Assembly (NCBI RefSeq): GCF_014892575.1 | Contig: NZ_JADBGI010000007.1 | Coordinates: 183,628 to 247,627 of the forward strand | Direction: 5' to 3' | Source of the DNA: Nocardiopsis coralli | GTDB taxonomy: Bacteria > Actinomycetota > Actinomycetes > Streptosporangiales > Streptosporangiaceae | Length of the DNA stretch: 64,000 nucleotides | Shown: positions 52,851-63,376 of the stretch, in pieces | Layout of the letters: each line of letters starts with the position of its first letter | Numbering within the stretch: the stretch's first letter is position 1 | Program-made: the position numbers and the translations under genes | The notes under the pieces: model-generated | Databases searched by the model: none | What the model was told of the DNA's origin: nothing | The model's input: the letters and a program-made list of their open reading frames with translations, nothing else

Positions 52851-54140
52851 TCAGGCGCGCACGGTGGCCGCAGCAGGGCTCTGATCCACCCGCGAGGGCG
52901 CCTCGTCGCCGAGGAAGCTCGGCTTGTGGCGCTGGGCGTTGGCGACCAGGTGCTCGGCCAGCTCCTCGGCGTCCAGGCGGCGCTCGATCTGGCGCAGGTC
53001 CGGGATCTTGGCCGCCGTCTCCACCTGACGCGGGGTCAGCATGGTGCAGCAGTCCTCGTCCGGAAGCTCGGAGATGGCCAGCGTGCGGATCTTGCGGGCC
53101 TCGCTCATGATCTCGGTCTTGTCCATCCCGATGAGCGGGCGCAGGATCGGCAGATCGACCGCGTCGTCCAGGGCGGTGATGTTGGTCATCGTCTGGCTGG
53201 AGACCTGGCCGAGGGCGTCACCCGTGATCAGGCACTCGGCCTTGAGGTCGTCGGCCAGCGCCTCGGCGGTCTTGAGCATCAGGCGCCGCTGGGCCACGAT
53301 CTGCAGGCGCTCGTTGCCGGAGCTCTTCAGCTGCTGCTGCGCCTTGCCGAAGGGCACCACGAACAGGCGCGAGCCCACCTGGAAGCGGTCGAGCTGGCGC
53401 ACGAGGCTGTAGGCCTTGTAGATCGACTCGGGGCCGGTGAAGGGCATGCCGGAGAAGTGCAGGAAGTCGACCTTGAGCCCGCGGCGGATCATCCGGTGCG
53501 CAGCCACGGGGGAGTCGATGCCGCCCGACATCAGCACCAGGCCGCGGCCGCTCATCCCCGCGGGCAGACCGCCCTGTCCGGGGATGCCCTCGGTGAACAC
53601 GAACGCCTCGTCCTTGTCCACCTCCACGTGCAGGGTGTTGTCGGGGTTCTTGAGGTTCACGGCGTACCCGTGCTCCTCGATGATCCTCGAACCCAGGTAC
53701 CCGGCCAGCTCCGAGGAGGTCATCTCGAAACGCTTGTCGCGGCGGCGGGCGCGCACCGCGAAGGTGCCCTCGCGGTCGGCCATGGAACGCACACCGATGT
53801 CGGTGATGGCGTCGAGGTCCTTGCGCACGCGGCGCACCAGGTGCACCCACACCACACCCATGACGTCGGACATGCGGTCGGCGATCTCGGCGACCTCGAG
53901 GTCGGAGGCGCCGGGCTTGCGCACGATGATCACACCCGCGCCGCGCTGGGACAGGCGGATGTCGCCCAGGTCGCGCACGGAGTTGCGGATGTTGTTGTGC
54001 AGACGGCGCTCGAAGAGCTTGCGGTTGGAGCCCTTGAGGACGATCTCGCCGAGCTTCATGAGCACGCAGAGCTCGCCGAGCCCGGCGTCGGCTCCGACCT
54101 CGGTTGCGGGGAGCGGCGCGGACTCCAGCGACGCTGACAT
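52851..54140 (-). CDS. thiI: tRNA 4-thiouridine sulfurtransferase ThiI (rhodanese-less)
   Basis: Adenylates tRNA U8 for 4-thiouridine formation and in some bacteria supplies sulfur to ThiS. It has 429 residues: an N-terminal ferredoxin-like and THUMP region (LGEIVLKGSNRKLFERRL, partly quoted), then the PP-loop ATPase (VLMSGGIDSPVAAH). The C-terminal rhodanese domain of E. coli ThiI is absent, and the CC in DEDCCTML may serve instead. ATG 54140 has GGAGG eight bases upstream. The thi operon is 4.5 kb away. Confidence 0.92.
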   Translation of the reverse strand: MSASLESAPLPATEVGADAGLGELCVLMKLGEIVLKGSNRKLFERRLHNNIRNSVRDLGDIRLSQRGAGVIIVRKPGASDLEVAEIADRMSDVMGVVWVHLVRRVRKDLDAITDIGVRSMADREGTFAVRARRRDKRFEMTSSELAGYLGSRIIEEHGYAVNLKNPDNTLHVEVDKDEAFVFTEGIPGQGGLPAGMSGRGLVLMSGGIDSPVAAHRMIRRGLKVDFLHFSGMPFTGPESIYKAYSLVRQLDRFQVGSRLFVVPFGKAQQQLKSSGNERLQIVAQRRLMLKTAEALADDLKAECLITGDALGQVSSQTMTNITALDDAVDLPILRPLIGMDKTEIMSEARKIRTLAISELPDEDCCTMLTPRQVETAAKIPDLRQIERRLDAEELAEHLVANAQRHKPSFLGDEAPSRVDQSPAAATVRA

Positions 54141-54310
54141 GGTGCTACCTCCGGATGAGACGATGCCTTCGTGACCCGGTTCGGGGAGAAGAGGGTGTGG
54201 TGGCGGGACCGGGCCCTTCGCCGCCGCCTTCCAGTATCGAACAATCCCCGGAGCGCTCGGTACATTCCCGGACGGGCCGCCGATCGCCTGTGAGAGCCGA
54301 CATGGCACAC

Positions 54311-54343
54311 GTCGGCCCCTCCGCGTGAAGGGGAGGGGCCGAC
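54311..54343 (-). terminator. Terminator of the phosphofructokinase gene
   Basis: A perfect 12-bp stem (GTCGGCCCCTCC, 54311-54322, with 54332-54343), 45 bases after the phosphofructokinase stop. Confidence 0.7.
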
Positions 54344-54387
54344 GGCCGGGGAGGGGCGTTCTCCGCAGGGAGGACTGAGGGCCGGGC

Positions 54388-55413
54388 TCAGCCGAAGAAG
54401 ACCTCGGCCTCCTCGTAACGCTCGGAGGGCACCGTCTTGAGGGTGTCGGTGGCCTCGGACAGGTCGACGCGCACGATGTCGGTGCCCTGCAGCGCCACCA
54501 TCCGGCCGAAGGACCGCTCGTGCACGGCCTCGATGGCGTTGACGCCCAGGCGCGTGGCGAGCACGCGGTCGAAGGCGCTGGGGGTGCCGCCGCGCTGCAC
54601 GTGGCCCAGGACGACCGAACGGGCCTCCTTGCCGGTGCGCTGCTCGATCTCGTCGGCGAGCTGCTGGCCGATGCCGCCCAGACGGACGTGGCCGAAGGAG
54701 TCCTTCTCGCCGGTCGCCAGCTCCATCTGCCCCTCCTGGGGGTGCGCACCCTCGGCGACGACGATGATCGGCGCGTACTGGGTCTCGAAGCGGCTCTCGA
54801 CGTGCTTGACGACCTCGTCGATGTCGAAGGGGCGCTCCGGGATGAGGATGACGTTGGCTCCAGCGGCCATCCCCGAGTGCAGGGCGATCCAGCCCGCGTG
54901 ACGGCCCATGACCTCGACGACGAGCGCGCGGTGGTGCGACTCGGCGGTCGTGTGCAGGCGGTCGATCGCCTCGGTGGCGATGTTGACCGCGGTGTCGAAA
55001 CCGAACGTGTAGTCGGTGGCGTTGAGGTCGTTGTCGATGGTCTTGGGGACCCCGATGACGTTGACGCCCTGGTCGTGGAGCTGGCGCGCCACCCCGAGGG
55101 TGTCCTCGCCGCCGATCGCCACGAGCGCGTCCACGCCCAGACCGGCCATGTTGTCCTTGACGCGTTCGACCCCGCCCTCGATCTTCATGAGGTTGGTGCG
55201 GGAGGAACCCAGGATCGTGCCCCCGCGCGGGAGGATGCCGCGCACGGCCGACACGTCCAGGGGCTTGGTCGCGCCCTCCAGGGGGCCGCGCCAGCCGTCC
55301 CGGAAGCCGATGAACTCGTAGCCGTAGTCCTTGATCCCCTTGCGGACCACGGCCCGGATGACCGCGTTCAGACCAGGGCAGTCCCCGCCACCGGTCAGCA
55401 CCCCGACTCGCAT
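54388..55413 (-). CDS. pfkA: 6-phosphofructokinase with PPi-type active site
   Basis: Interconverts fructose 6-phosphate and fructose 1,6-bisphosphate, 341 residues. GGGDCPGLNAVIR, PKTIDNDL (catalytic Asp) and EVMGRHAGWIALHSG are intact. The phosphoryl-donor motif reads GGEDT, with Asp where ATP-dependent enzymes have Gly, and the following motif has Lys (VPKTIDND). In known enzymes this Asp/Lys pair marks pyrophosphate dependence, so this may be a PPi-dependent, reversible enzyme. ATG 55413 has GAGGAG upstream. The promoter carries a dre-like palindrome. Confidence 0.92.
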   Translation of the reverse strand: MRVGVLTGGGDCPGLNAVIRAVVRKGIKDYGYEFIGFRDGWRGPLEGATKPLDVSAVRGILPRGGTILGSSRTNLMKIEGGVERVKDNMAGLGVDALVAIGGEDTLGVARQLHDQGVNVIGVPKTIDNDLNATDYTFGFDTAVNIATEAIDRLHTTAESHHRALVVEVMGRHAGWIALHSGMAAGANVILIPERPFDIDEVVKHVESRFETQYAPIIVVAEGAHPQEGQMELATGEKDSFGHVRLGGIGQQLADEIEQRTGKEARSVVLGHVQRGGTPSAFDRVLATRLGVNAIEAVHERSFGRMVALQGTDIVRVDLSEATDTLKTVPSERYEEAEVFFG

Positions 55414-55458
55414 GCGACTTCTCCTCGACGTTGTGGGTTTTCACGGCGCAGGACGCCA

Positions 55459-55498
55459 TATGGTCTAGACCATAGTGCGCGCGGGGAGCACAGGCCAA
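55459..55498 (-). promoter_or_regulatory. pfkA promoter with DasR-type (dre) operator
   Basis: On the minus strand TTGGCC (55498-55493), 18 bases, then TATGGT (55474-55469). The -10 lies in a perfect 16-base palindrome, TATGGTCTAGACCATA (55459-55474). Its core TGGTCTAGACCA equals the consensus dre site of the GntR-family regulator DasR, which senses amino-sugar phosphates in streptomycetes. No dasR is in the window. Confidence 0.7.
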
Positions 55499-55557
55499 CC
55501 CGTGCGGGAACGGGGATCCGGGCCGCTCGCCCGCGCGCCGTTCCCCGCCGGACGGGC

Positions 55558-56241
55558 TCAGTCCTCGTCGCCGTCGATGCCCTGGTCGATCGCGTAACGC
55601 ACCAGCTGCGCCCGGTTGTGCAGGTGCAGTTTGGTCAGGGTGTTCTGGACATGGTTCTGGACCGTCCGGTGCGAGATGGACAGCCGTGACGCGATCTGCT
55701 TGTAGGCCAGCCCCTTGGCGACCAGGCGCAGCACCTCGGTCTCCCGCGGGGTCAGGCTCGGGGCCTGCCCGGAGCTGCTCTCCCCGGCCCCCTCGGTACG
55801 GGCGGACAACCGTCGGTACTCGCCCAGCACCAGCCCGGCCAGACCGGGGGTGTAGACCGCTTCGCCCGCGTCGACCCTGCGCACCGCGTCCAGGAGCTGC
55901 TCCCGGTCGGCCGACTTGACCAGGTATCCGGTCGCGCCGGCCTTGACCGCGGCGAGCACGTCCTCGCCCTCCCCGCTGGCCGAGAGCACCAGCACGTGCG
56001 GGGGATCGGGGAGCTCGGCCAGGCCCGCGATGAGCTCGACACCGCTCATGTCCGGCAGGTGCAGGTCGACCACGGCCAGCGTCGGACGGGCGGCCGGGGC
56101 GATGCGCAGCGCCTTGGCGCCGTCCCCGGCGGTTCCCACCACGGTCGTGCCGGCCTCCTCGAGGTCGCGCGCGACCGCACCGCACCACATCGGGTGGTCG
56201 TCGACGACCAGGACCCTGATCCGCTCGAGCGCACTGTCCAT
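55558..56241 (-). CDS. NarL/LuxR-family response regulator (MacR-like)
   Basis: A 227-residue two-component regulator. The receiver domain has the acidic pair VVDDHPMW and phosphoacceptor Asp59 (VVDLHLPD), with Lys in YLVKSADR. The C-terminal LuxR helix-turn-helix is clear (LTPRETEVLRLVAKGLAYKQIA, partly quoted; SHRTVQNHVQNTLTKL). ATG 56241 was chosen as the start giving a normal N-terminus. In Streptomyces such a regulator is directly beside the MacS kinase; here the candidate kinase is 5 kb to the left on the opposite strand. Confidence 0.9.
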   Translation of the reverse strand: MDSALERIRVLVVDDHPMWCGAVARDLEEAGTTVVGTAGDGAKALRIAPAARPTLAVVDLHLPDMSGVELIAGLAELPDPPHVLVLSASGEGEDVLAAVKAGATGYLVKSADREQLLDAVRRVDAGEAVYTPGLAGLVLGEYRRLSARTEGAGESSSGQAPSLTPRETEVLRLVAKGLAYKQIASRLSISHRTVQNHVQNTLTKLHLHNRAQLVRYAIDQGIDGDED

Positions 56242-56301
56242 GGCCGGAACCCTAAGGCATGGCCGCCGGGCCTCGGCCCGCACACCGAACGCCCGCACGC
56301 C

Positions 56302-56334
56302 GACGGCCGGGCCCCGCGGCGGGACCCGGCCGTC
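56302..56334 (-). terminator. Terminator of pknL
   Basis: A 10-bp stem (GACGGCCGGG, 56302-56311, with 56325-56334) continued by three inner pairs, 37 bases after the pknL stop. Confidence 0.65.
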
Positions 56335-56370
56335 CGGTGCCGTCAGCCCGGGTGGTGCACCGGGCCGGTG

Positions 56371-58335
56371 TCAGTCGTCGTCATCGTCGTCATCGTCACC
56401 GCCGAGGTCGATGCCGCCCGGGGTCGCGATGAGCTCGATCGTGGTGCCCTCCGGGGCGCTGTCCTCGTGCGACTGGCGGGCGACCTGGTCGCCGCGCAGG
56501 ATCCGGTCCACCTCGACCTCGAACCCGGCGTCCTCCAGCTCCTCGACGGCGTCCTCCAGGTCCATGCCGACCACGTCGGGCACGTCGACCTCGGGCGGGC
56601 CGGTCGAGACGGTCAGCGTCACGGTGCCGCCCGGGCCCAGACTGGTGCCGGTGTCGGGGCTCTGGCTGATCACGGTGTCCTCGGGGACGTCCTCGCTCTC
56701 CTCCTCCTCGATCTCGACCTCCAGTTCGAGGTCCTCGAGGGCGGAGGTGGCCTCCTCGACGTCGCGCCCGGCCACCGCCGGGACGTCGATGCCGCGGCTG
56801 ATGGTGAGCGTGACAGTCTCCTCGCGGTCGGCCGTGCCGCCCGCGTCCGGGTCGGTGGAGAGCACCTCGCCGGGCGGGGTGTCGTCGGCGTCGACCTCGT
56901 CCTGCACGATGTCGTCGGAGGCGAACCCGCGGTCCTCGAGCTCCTTGGTGGCGTCGGAGACGTCCGTACCCACCAGGTCCGGCATGTCGAAGGTCTGCGG
57001 GCCCTTGGACAGGACCACCGTGACCTGGTCGCCCTCGGACAGGCGGTCACCGATCTCCGGCTCGGTCCTGGCAACGGTCCCCGGCTCGGCCTCGTCGCTG
57101 TAGTCCTCCTCCTGCGCGAGGTCGAACTCGAGCCCGGCGGCCTGGATCTCCGAGCGGGCGGTGTCGGTGTCGGCCCCGACCACGTCCGGCACGGGTTCGA
57201 AGCGCCCGATCAGGAACCACCATCCGGCGACCAGGATCACCAGCGCCGCCACGGCCCCGCCGAAGGCGAGCATGCGGTTGCGGCTCAACCACGAGGCCTC
57301 CTCGCCGCCGCCGTCCCCGGCACCGCCGTCGTCGAACCCGGCCGCCTCCATGTCCACGACCATCGTCGCGTTCTCGGTGCCCGGTCCCGCGCCGCCCGCG
57401 ATGAGCTGCGGCGCGGTCACCGTCGGGGCCGACCCCTTCTGCGGGGCCACCGGCGCCAACGGGCCGGAGGTGTGCGGGTCCTCGGGCAGCCGCTTGAGTA
57501 CCTCCAGCACCTTGGCCAGGTACTGGCCGGCGTTGCTGGGGCGGAAGCGGGGGTCGCGCTCGGTGGCCTTGGTGACCAGCGAGTCGACCTCGGGGGGCAT
57601 GTTCGGCACGAACTGCGAGGGGCGGGGGACGTCCTCGTTCACGTGCTGGTAGGCGATCGCGATGGGCGTCTCGCCCGTGTGGGGCTGGCTCCCGGTGAGC
57701 AGCTCGTACAGCATGATCCCGGCCGCGTACACGTCGCTGCGCGCGTCGGCCAGGCCCTTCTCGATCTGCTCCGGCGCCAGGTAGGCGGCCGTGCCCATGA
57801 GGGTGCCCGTGCGCGTCAGACCCTGGTTGGACTGCTCAACCGCGCGTGCCAGGCCGAAGTCGGCGACCTTGACCCGGCCGTCCTCGGTGATGAGCACGTT
57901 CTCGGGCTTGACGTCGCGGTGCACCATCCCGGCCTGGTGGGCGGCGCCCAGCGCGGCCAGTACCGACGCGGTGATGTTGAGCGCGGCCCGCGGCGCCAGG
58001 CGTCCCTTGGCCTTGAGCAGGTCGCGCAGGGTCCGGCCCGGCACGTACTCCATCGCCAGGAACACGTGCCCGGTGTCCTCGCCCTGGTCGAAGACCTGCA
58101 CCACGTTCGGGTGGGAGAGCTTGGCGACCGAGTGCGCCTCGTTGATGAAGCGCTGGACGAAGGCGGGGTCCTGGGCGAGGGAGGGATGCATCACCTTCAA
58201 CGCCTGCCGCCGGTCCAGACGGAGGTCGTGGGCGACGTAGACGGTCGCCATCCCACCACCGGCGATACGGGACTCGACGAAGTAGCGCCGGTCGAGTGTC
58301 GCGCCTACGAGTGGGTCGGAAGTCGTCATGTCCAC
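56371..58335 (-). CDS. pknL: PASTA-domain Ser/Thr protein kinase (PknL-like)
   Basis: A membrane receptor kinase of 654 residues. The kinase domain (about 12-275) has the Gly loop IAGGGMATVYVA, ATP Lys in QALKVM, VHRDVKPENVL, ADFGLARA and the activation-loop threonines LTRTGTLMGTAAYLAPEQ (partly quoted). One helix (about 355-378) leads to four extracellular PASTA repeats that bind peptidoglycan or lipid II. The protein ends in eight aspartates. The start is GTG 58335 or ATG 58329; AAGGAC favours the former. An Rv2175c-type gene, the known PknL substrate in mycobacteria, is at 61085. Confidence 0.93.
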   Translation of the reverse strand: MDMTTSDPLVGATLDRRYFVESRIAGGGMATVYVAHDLRLDRRQALKVMHPSLAQDPAFVQRFINEAHSVAKLSHPNVVQVFDQGEDTGHVFLAMEYVPGRTLRDLLKAKGRLAPRAALNITASVLAALGAAHQAGMVHRDVKPENVLITEDGRVKVADFGLARAVEQSNQGLTRTGTLMGTAAYLAPEQIEKGLADARSDVYAAGIMLYELLTGSQPHTGETPIAIAYQHVNEDVPRPSQFVPNMPPEVDSLVTKATERDPRFRPSNAGQYLAKVLEVLKRLPEDPHTSGPLAPVAPQKGSAPTVTAPQLIAGGAGPGTENATMVVDMEAAGFDDGGAGDGGGEEASWLSRNRMLAFGGAVAALVILVAGWWFLIGRFEPVPDVVGADTDTARSEIQAAGLEFDLAQEEDYSDEAEPGTVARTEPEIGDRLSEGDQVTVVLSKGPQTFDMPDLVGTDVSDATKELEDRGFASDDIVQDEVDADDTPPGEVLSTDPDAGGTADREETVTLTISRGIDVPAVAGRDVEEATSALEDLELEVEIEEEESEDVPEDTVISQSPDTGTSLGPGGTVTLTVSTGPPEVDVPDVVGMDLEDAVEELEDAGFEVEVDRILRGDQVARQSHEDSAPEGTTIELIATPGGIDLGGDDDDDDDD

Positions 58336-58687
58336 GGCGGAGTCATGTCCTTGCTGCGGGGAGCGCGGGCAGTCACGGTCGGCGTGGGCGATGCGGCCCG
58401 GGAAGGCCGGGACGGCCGGGGCGGCCCGAAACGGGGCCGCACTGGGCGACGGCGCTCACCCGACACCGTGTGTCGAACCGACACGATAGCGGAATCCGGC
58501 GCACGCGCCCGCCCCGCGGTCGGCGGTCGTCGCCTCCGTGCCGCGCACGGCTCGGAGGCGGTGGCTCGTTCGATGTGCGTCGAGCGCACCCCACCACGGT
58601 AGGCGACGCAGAAGAGCCCGTGGTGTCGGGCCGATCACGCGGCACGGGGACACCGGGTCCCCGCACCGCGCTCCGGTGCCCGGTTCC
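58336..58687. other. Intergenic between thiG and pknL
   Basis: About 350 bases without a supported ORF. Near the thiG end a 7-bp hairpin (CGGGGAC, 58645-58663) may terminate the thi operon. GTGTCG-GTT-CGACAC (within 58466-58485) is a perfect short palindrome in the pknL upstream region. Confidence 0.4.
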
Positions 58688-60821
<2,134 letters not shown>

Positions 60822-60833
60822 GGCGCTGTGTTC

Positions 60834-60926
60834 CACTCCCTTCGCCGGCATGATCCGGATCAGGTTCGTGCGGTCGGCGGATCGGTCTTTCCGCCCTCTC
60901 AGCCGGGACCACCCGGCTCCCGCGGT
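60834..60926 (-). promoter_or_regulatory. TPP riboswitch
   Basis: On the minus strand the thi-box is unmistakable: GCCGGG...CCCGGCTGAGAGG near the 5' side, then GACCGAT, then ACCTGATCCGGATCATGCC and GGCGAAGGGA. Both conserved TPP-binding bulges are intact. It ends about 12 bases before the thiO start, so ligand-induced structure probably blocks translation initiation. Confidence 0.95.
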
Positions 60927-60934
60927 CTCCCTCC

Positions 60935-60963
60935 AGTTTAGAGCGCCCCACAAATCCCGGCAT
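60935..60963 (-). promoter_or_regulatory. Promoter of thiO-thiS-thiG
   Basis: On the minus strand a clear -10 TAAACT (60940-60935) precedes the riboswitch by about 9 bases. With a 17-base spacer the -35 would be TGCCGG. Transcription would begin just before the riboswitch. Confidence 0.6.
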
Positions 60964-61084
60964 CAGGGGCCGGGTGGGCGTGAACCACTCACCCCCGGAC
61001 GTGCATTCCGGAGCCGTGGCCGGACCCGGGGCGCAGAGCGGCGACCCGGGCACAAGGGCCCTGCGTATGTGGCAGATTGGACCC

Positions 61085-61438
61085 GTGACACACAACGACA
61101 TCGACACCCTGGTCGGCGACTGGCTCACCCTCAAGGAGGCCGCTCAGCCCCTCGGCGTCAGCCCGAACCGCATCAAGCAGCTGATCCGCGAGAACCGCAT
61201 GATGGGCCTGGTCCGCGGCGGCGAGCTCTCCATCCCCGCCGCGTTCCTGGACGGCGACGACCTCGTCAAGGGCCTGCCCGGGACCCTGGTCCTGCTCAGC
61301 GACGCCGGCTTCTCCCACGAGGAGGCCCTGCGCTGGCTCTTCACCCCGGACGAGACCCTGCCGGGCACACCCATACAGGCCATGCGTGAGAACCGCGGTA
61401 CCGAGGTGCGCCGCCGGGCCCAGAGCATGGCGTTCTGA
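61085..61438 (+). CDS. Rv2175c-like DNA-binding protein
   Basis: A 117-residue protein with a winged-helix/MerR-like helix-turn-helix ([25 protein letters not shown], partly quoted) and a C-terminal extension ([20 protein letters not shown]). It matches Rv2175c, the DNA-binding protein phosphorylated by PknL in M. tuberculosis. Thr residues in the N-terminus (THNDIDTL) are candidate sites, by analogy. GTG 61085 has CAGATT six bases upstream, a possible leaderless start. Here pknL lies 2.7 kb away, with the thi operon between. Confidence 0.88.
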   Translation: MTHNDIDTLVGDWLTLKEAAQPLGVSPNRIKQLIRENRMMGLVRGGELSIPAAFLDGDDLVKGLPGTLVLLSDAGFSHEEALRWLFTPDETLPGTPIQAMRENRGTEVRRRAQSMAF

Positions 61439-61527
61439 CACGGACCCGTGGGCGTTCTCCCCGCCGGGGCGCCCACGGGCGCGGCAGGTCCTGCGGTGCC
61501 GGGGGTTCAGCGTCTAGGGTGGGGCGG

Positions 61528-62193
61528 GTGAGGACCAGCCACGGAACCAGCCTGCGCGAGCGGCTGGACACATCCCTTCTGTACCTGTGCACCGACGCCC
61601 GCACCGAGCGCGGCGACCTGGCCGAGTTCACCGAGGCCGCCCTCGCCGGCGGCGTGGACATCGTCCAGCTCCGCGACAAGGGCCTGGAGGCGCGCGAGGA
61701 GATCGCCGCGCTCGAGGTCATGCGCGAGGCGTGCGAGCGCCACGGTGCCCTGCTCGCGGTCAACGACCGTGCCGACATCGCCCGCGCCGTGCGCGCGGAC
61801 GTGCTCCACCTGGGCCAGCGCGACCTCCCGGTCCCGATGGCCCGCGACATCATCGGGGCCGACCCGATCGTGGGGCGTTCCAACAACGACGCCGGTGCCG
61901 CGGCCACGTCCGCGGAGGAACCCGGGACCGACTACTTCTGTGTCGGTCCGACGTGGGCCACACCGACCAAACCGGGCCGCCAGGCCGCCGGCCTCGACCT
62001 CGTGCGCGAGGCCGCCGCGTTCGGCAGCGACCGCCCCTGGTTCGCCGTCGGGGGGATCGACGCCGGGAACATCGACGAGGTCCTGGACGCCGGCGCCCGC
62101 CGCGTGGTCGTGGTCCGTGCGATCACCGAGGCCGAGGACCCCCGAGCGGCCGCCGCACACCTGCGTTCCCGTCTCACCGACCGCGTGGGATGA
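61528..62193 (+). CDS. thiE: Thiamine-phosphate synthase
   Basis: Couples the thiazole and pyrimidine moieties of thiamine, 221 residues in a TIM barrel. Visible are [46 protein letters not shown] and [16 protein letters not shown] 61528 has TAGGGT seven bases upstream, a leaderless arrangement; GTG 61519 is an alternative. It is divergent from thiO-thiS-thiG and has no visible riboswitch of its own. Confidence 0.95.
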   Translation: MRTSHGTSLRERLDTSLLYLCTDARTERGDLAEFTEAALAGGVDIVQLRDKGLEAREEIAALEVMREACERHGALLAVNDRADIARAVRADVLHLGQRDLPVPMARDIIGADPIVGRSNNDAGAAATSAEEPGTDYFCVGPTWATPTKPGRQAAGLDLVREAAAFGSDRPWFAVGGIDAGNIDEVLDAGARRVVVVRAITEAEDPRAAAAHLRSRLTDRVG

Positions 62194-62427
62194 CCTTCCC
62201 GGTCCCGTCCGCGCACCGTGCAGTGGGGCTGCCCGCTGTGCCGTGCGGGGCGGGGCCGTGTGCGTCAGGCTGAGCCCATGACGGGCCCCTCCCGCCTTCC
62301 GCGGACGGACGCCGCCACGGGCACCGGCCCCGGCCCCCGGACCCCCGACGGATGCTCCGTCGACCTGACGCCGCGGCCGAGCGCTCCGCCCGGGCCGGAG
62401 TCCCCGGGGCCTGCACGGGATGAGGGA

Positions 62428-63321
62428 TCAGACCGCCACGTGGGCGAGCGCGCTCGGGTGGCGCCGGAGGAAACCCTCGATCGACTGTGGGGGGTGCCCG
62501 GTCAGTTTCGGGACGGTGGGTGCGACCACGTCCAACTCGCCGGCGGCGATCGCGGCGTAGGAGGAGGCCCATCCCTCCACCTGCCACTCGGGGGCCCCGG
62601 TGGCCCGTCGGGAGGCGAGCGCCTCCTCCCAGGTCTCGGGCACGTACCGGATCGAACGGGCGGTGAGGGTGGTCAGCTTGTCCACGGTCGCGGCCAGGGA
62701 CAGGGCTTCGGGGCCGGTCACGTCGAGGGTGGTGTTCTCGGTGCGCAGGAACGTCTCGGGGCCGGTCAGCACCTCGACCGCGACGTCGGCCACGTCGCTG
62801 CGCGAGACCCAGGCGACCCGCCCGTCACCGGCGGGGCCGCGCACCACACCCTCGTCGTCGACCCAGTGCGGTAGCAGGTCCAGGTACAGGCTGGGTCTCA
62901 GGAAGGTGTGCGCCACCCCCGTCGACCGGATGTGCGCCTCGGTGAAGAAGTGGGTGCGCGCGAAGGTGAAGGTCGAGGCGGGGCCCGCGCTCAGGAACGA
63001 CAGGTACACGATGCGCGAGACCCCGGCCGCGACCGCCGCATCCACGGCGTCCAGATGCGTCTGCACGCGGTCCTCGGACTCGGTCGCCGACACCAGGAAG
63101 AGCGTGTCCACACCGCGGCAGGCCCGCTCGAACGCGGCGGCGTCCTCGTAGGTGGCCATCGCGGCGCTGCTCCCCGGGTACTCGGGGGCGCGGTTGAGGT
63201 CGCGCACGACGAACCTCTGCGGGATCCCGCGCCGGGCGATCCGGGCGGCCACACGTCCGCCCAGCGCGCCCGTCGCTCCGGTCACACCAATGGTGCGGTT
63301 TGTCATGTGATCGTCGCCCAT
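62428..63321 (-). CDS. NmrA-like NAD(P)-binding reductase
   Basis: A 297-residue atypical short-chain dehydrogenase. It has the Rossmann motif GVTGATGALGGRVA, VVRDLNRAPEYPGSSAAMAT (partly quoted) and RIVYLSFLSAG, and lacks the YxxxK catalytic pair of true dehydrogenases. This resembles NmrA/QOR2-type proteins that sense or use NAD(P)H. ATG 63321 has GAGGATGG upstream; an ATG 15 bases inside (MTNRTIG) is an alternative. It lies 55 bases after the DUF418 stop on the same strand and may be co-transcribed. Confidence 0.85.
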   Translation of the reverse strand: MGDDHMTNRTIGVTGATGALGGRVAARIARRGIPQRFVVRDLNRAPEYPGSSAAMATYEDAAAFERACRGVDTLFLVSATESEDRVQTHLDAVDAAVAAGVSRIVYLSFLSAGPASTFTFARTHFFTEAHIRSTGVAHTFLRPSLYLDLLPHWVDDEGVVRGPAGDGRVAWVSRSDVADVAVEVLTGPETFLRTENTTLDVTGPEALSLAATVDKLTTLTARSIRYVPETWEEALASRRATGAPEWQVEGWASSYAAIAAGELDVVAPTVPKLTGHPPQSIEGFLRRHPSALAHVAV

Positions 63322-63376
63322 GGACCCATCCTCGGACACGTCCCGGCGTGCCGCGCTCAGCGGCACGCCCCCCATT

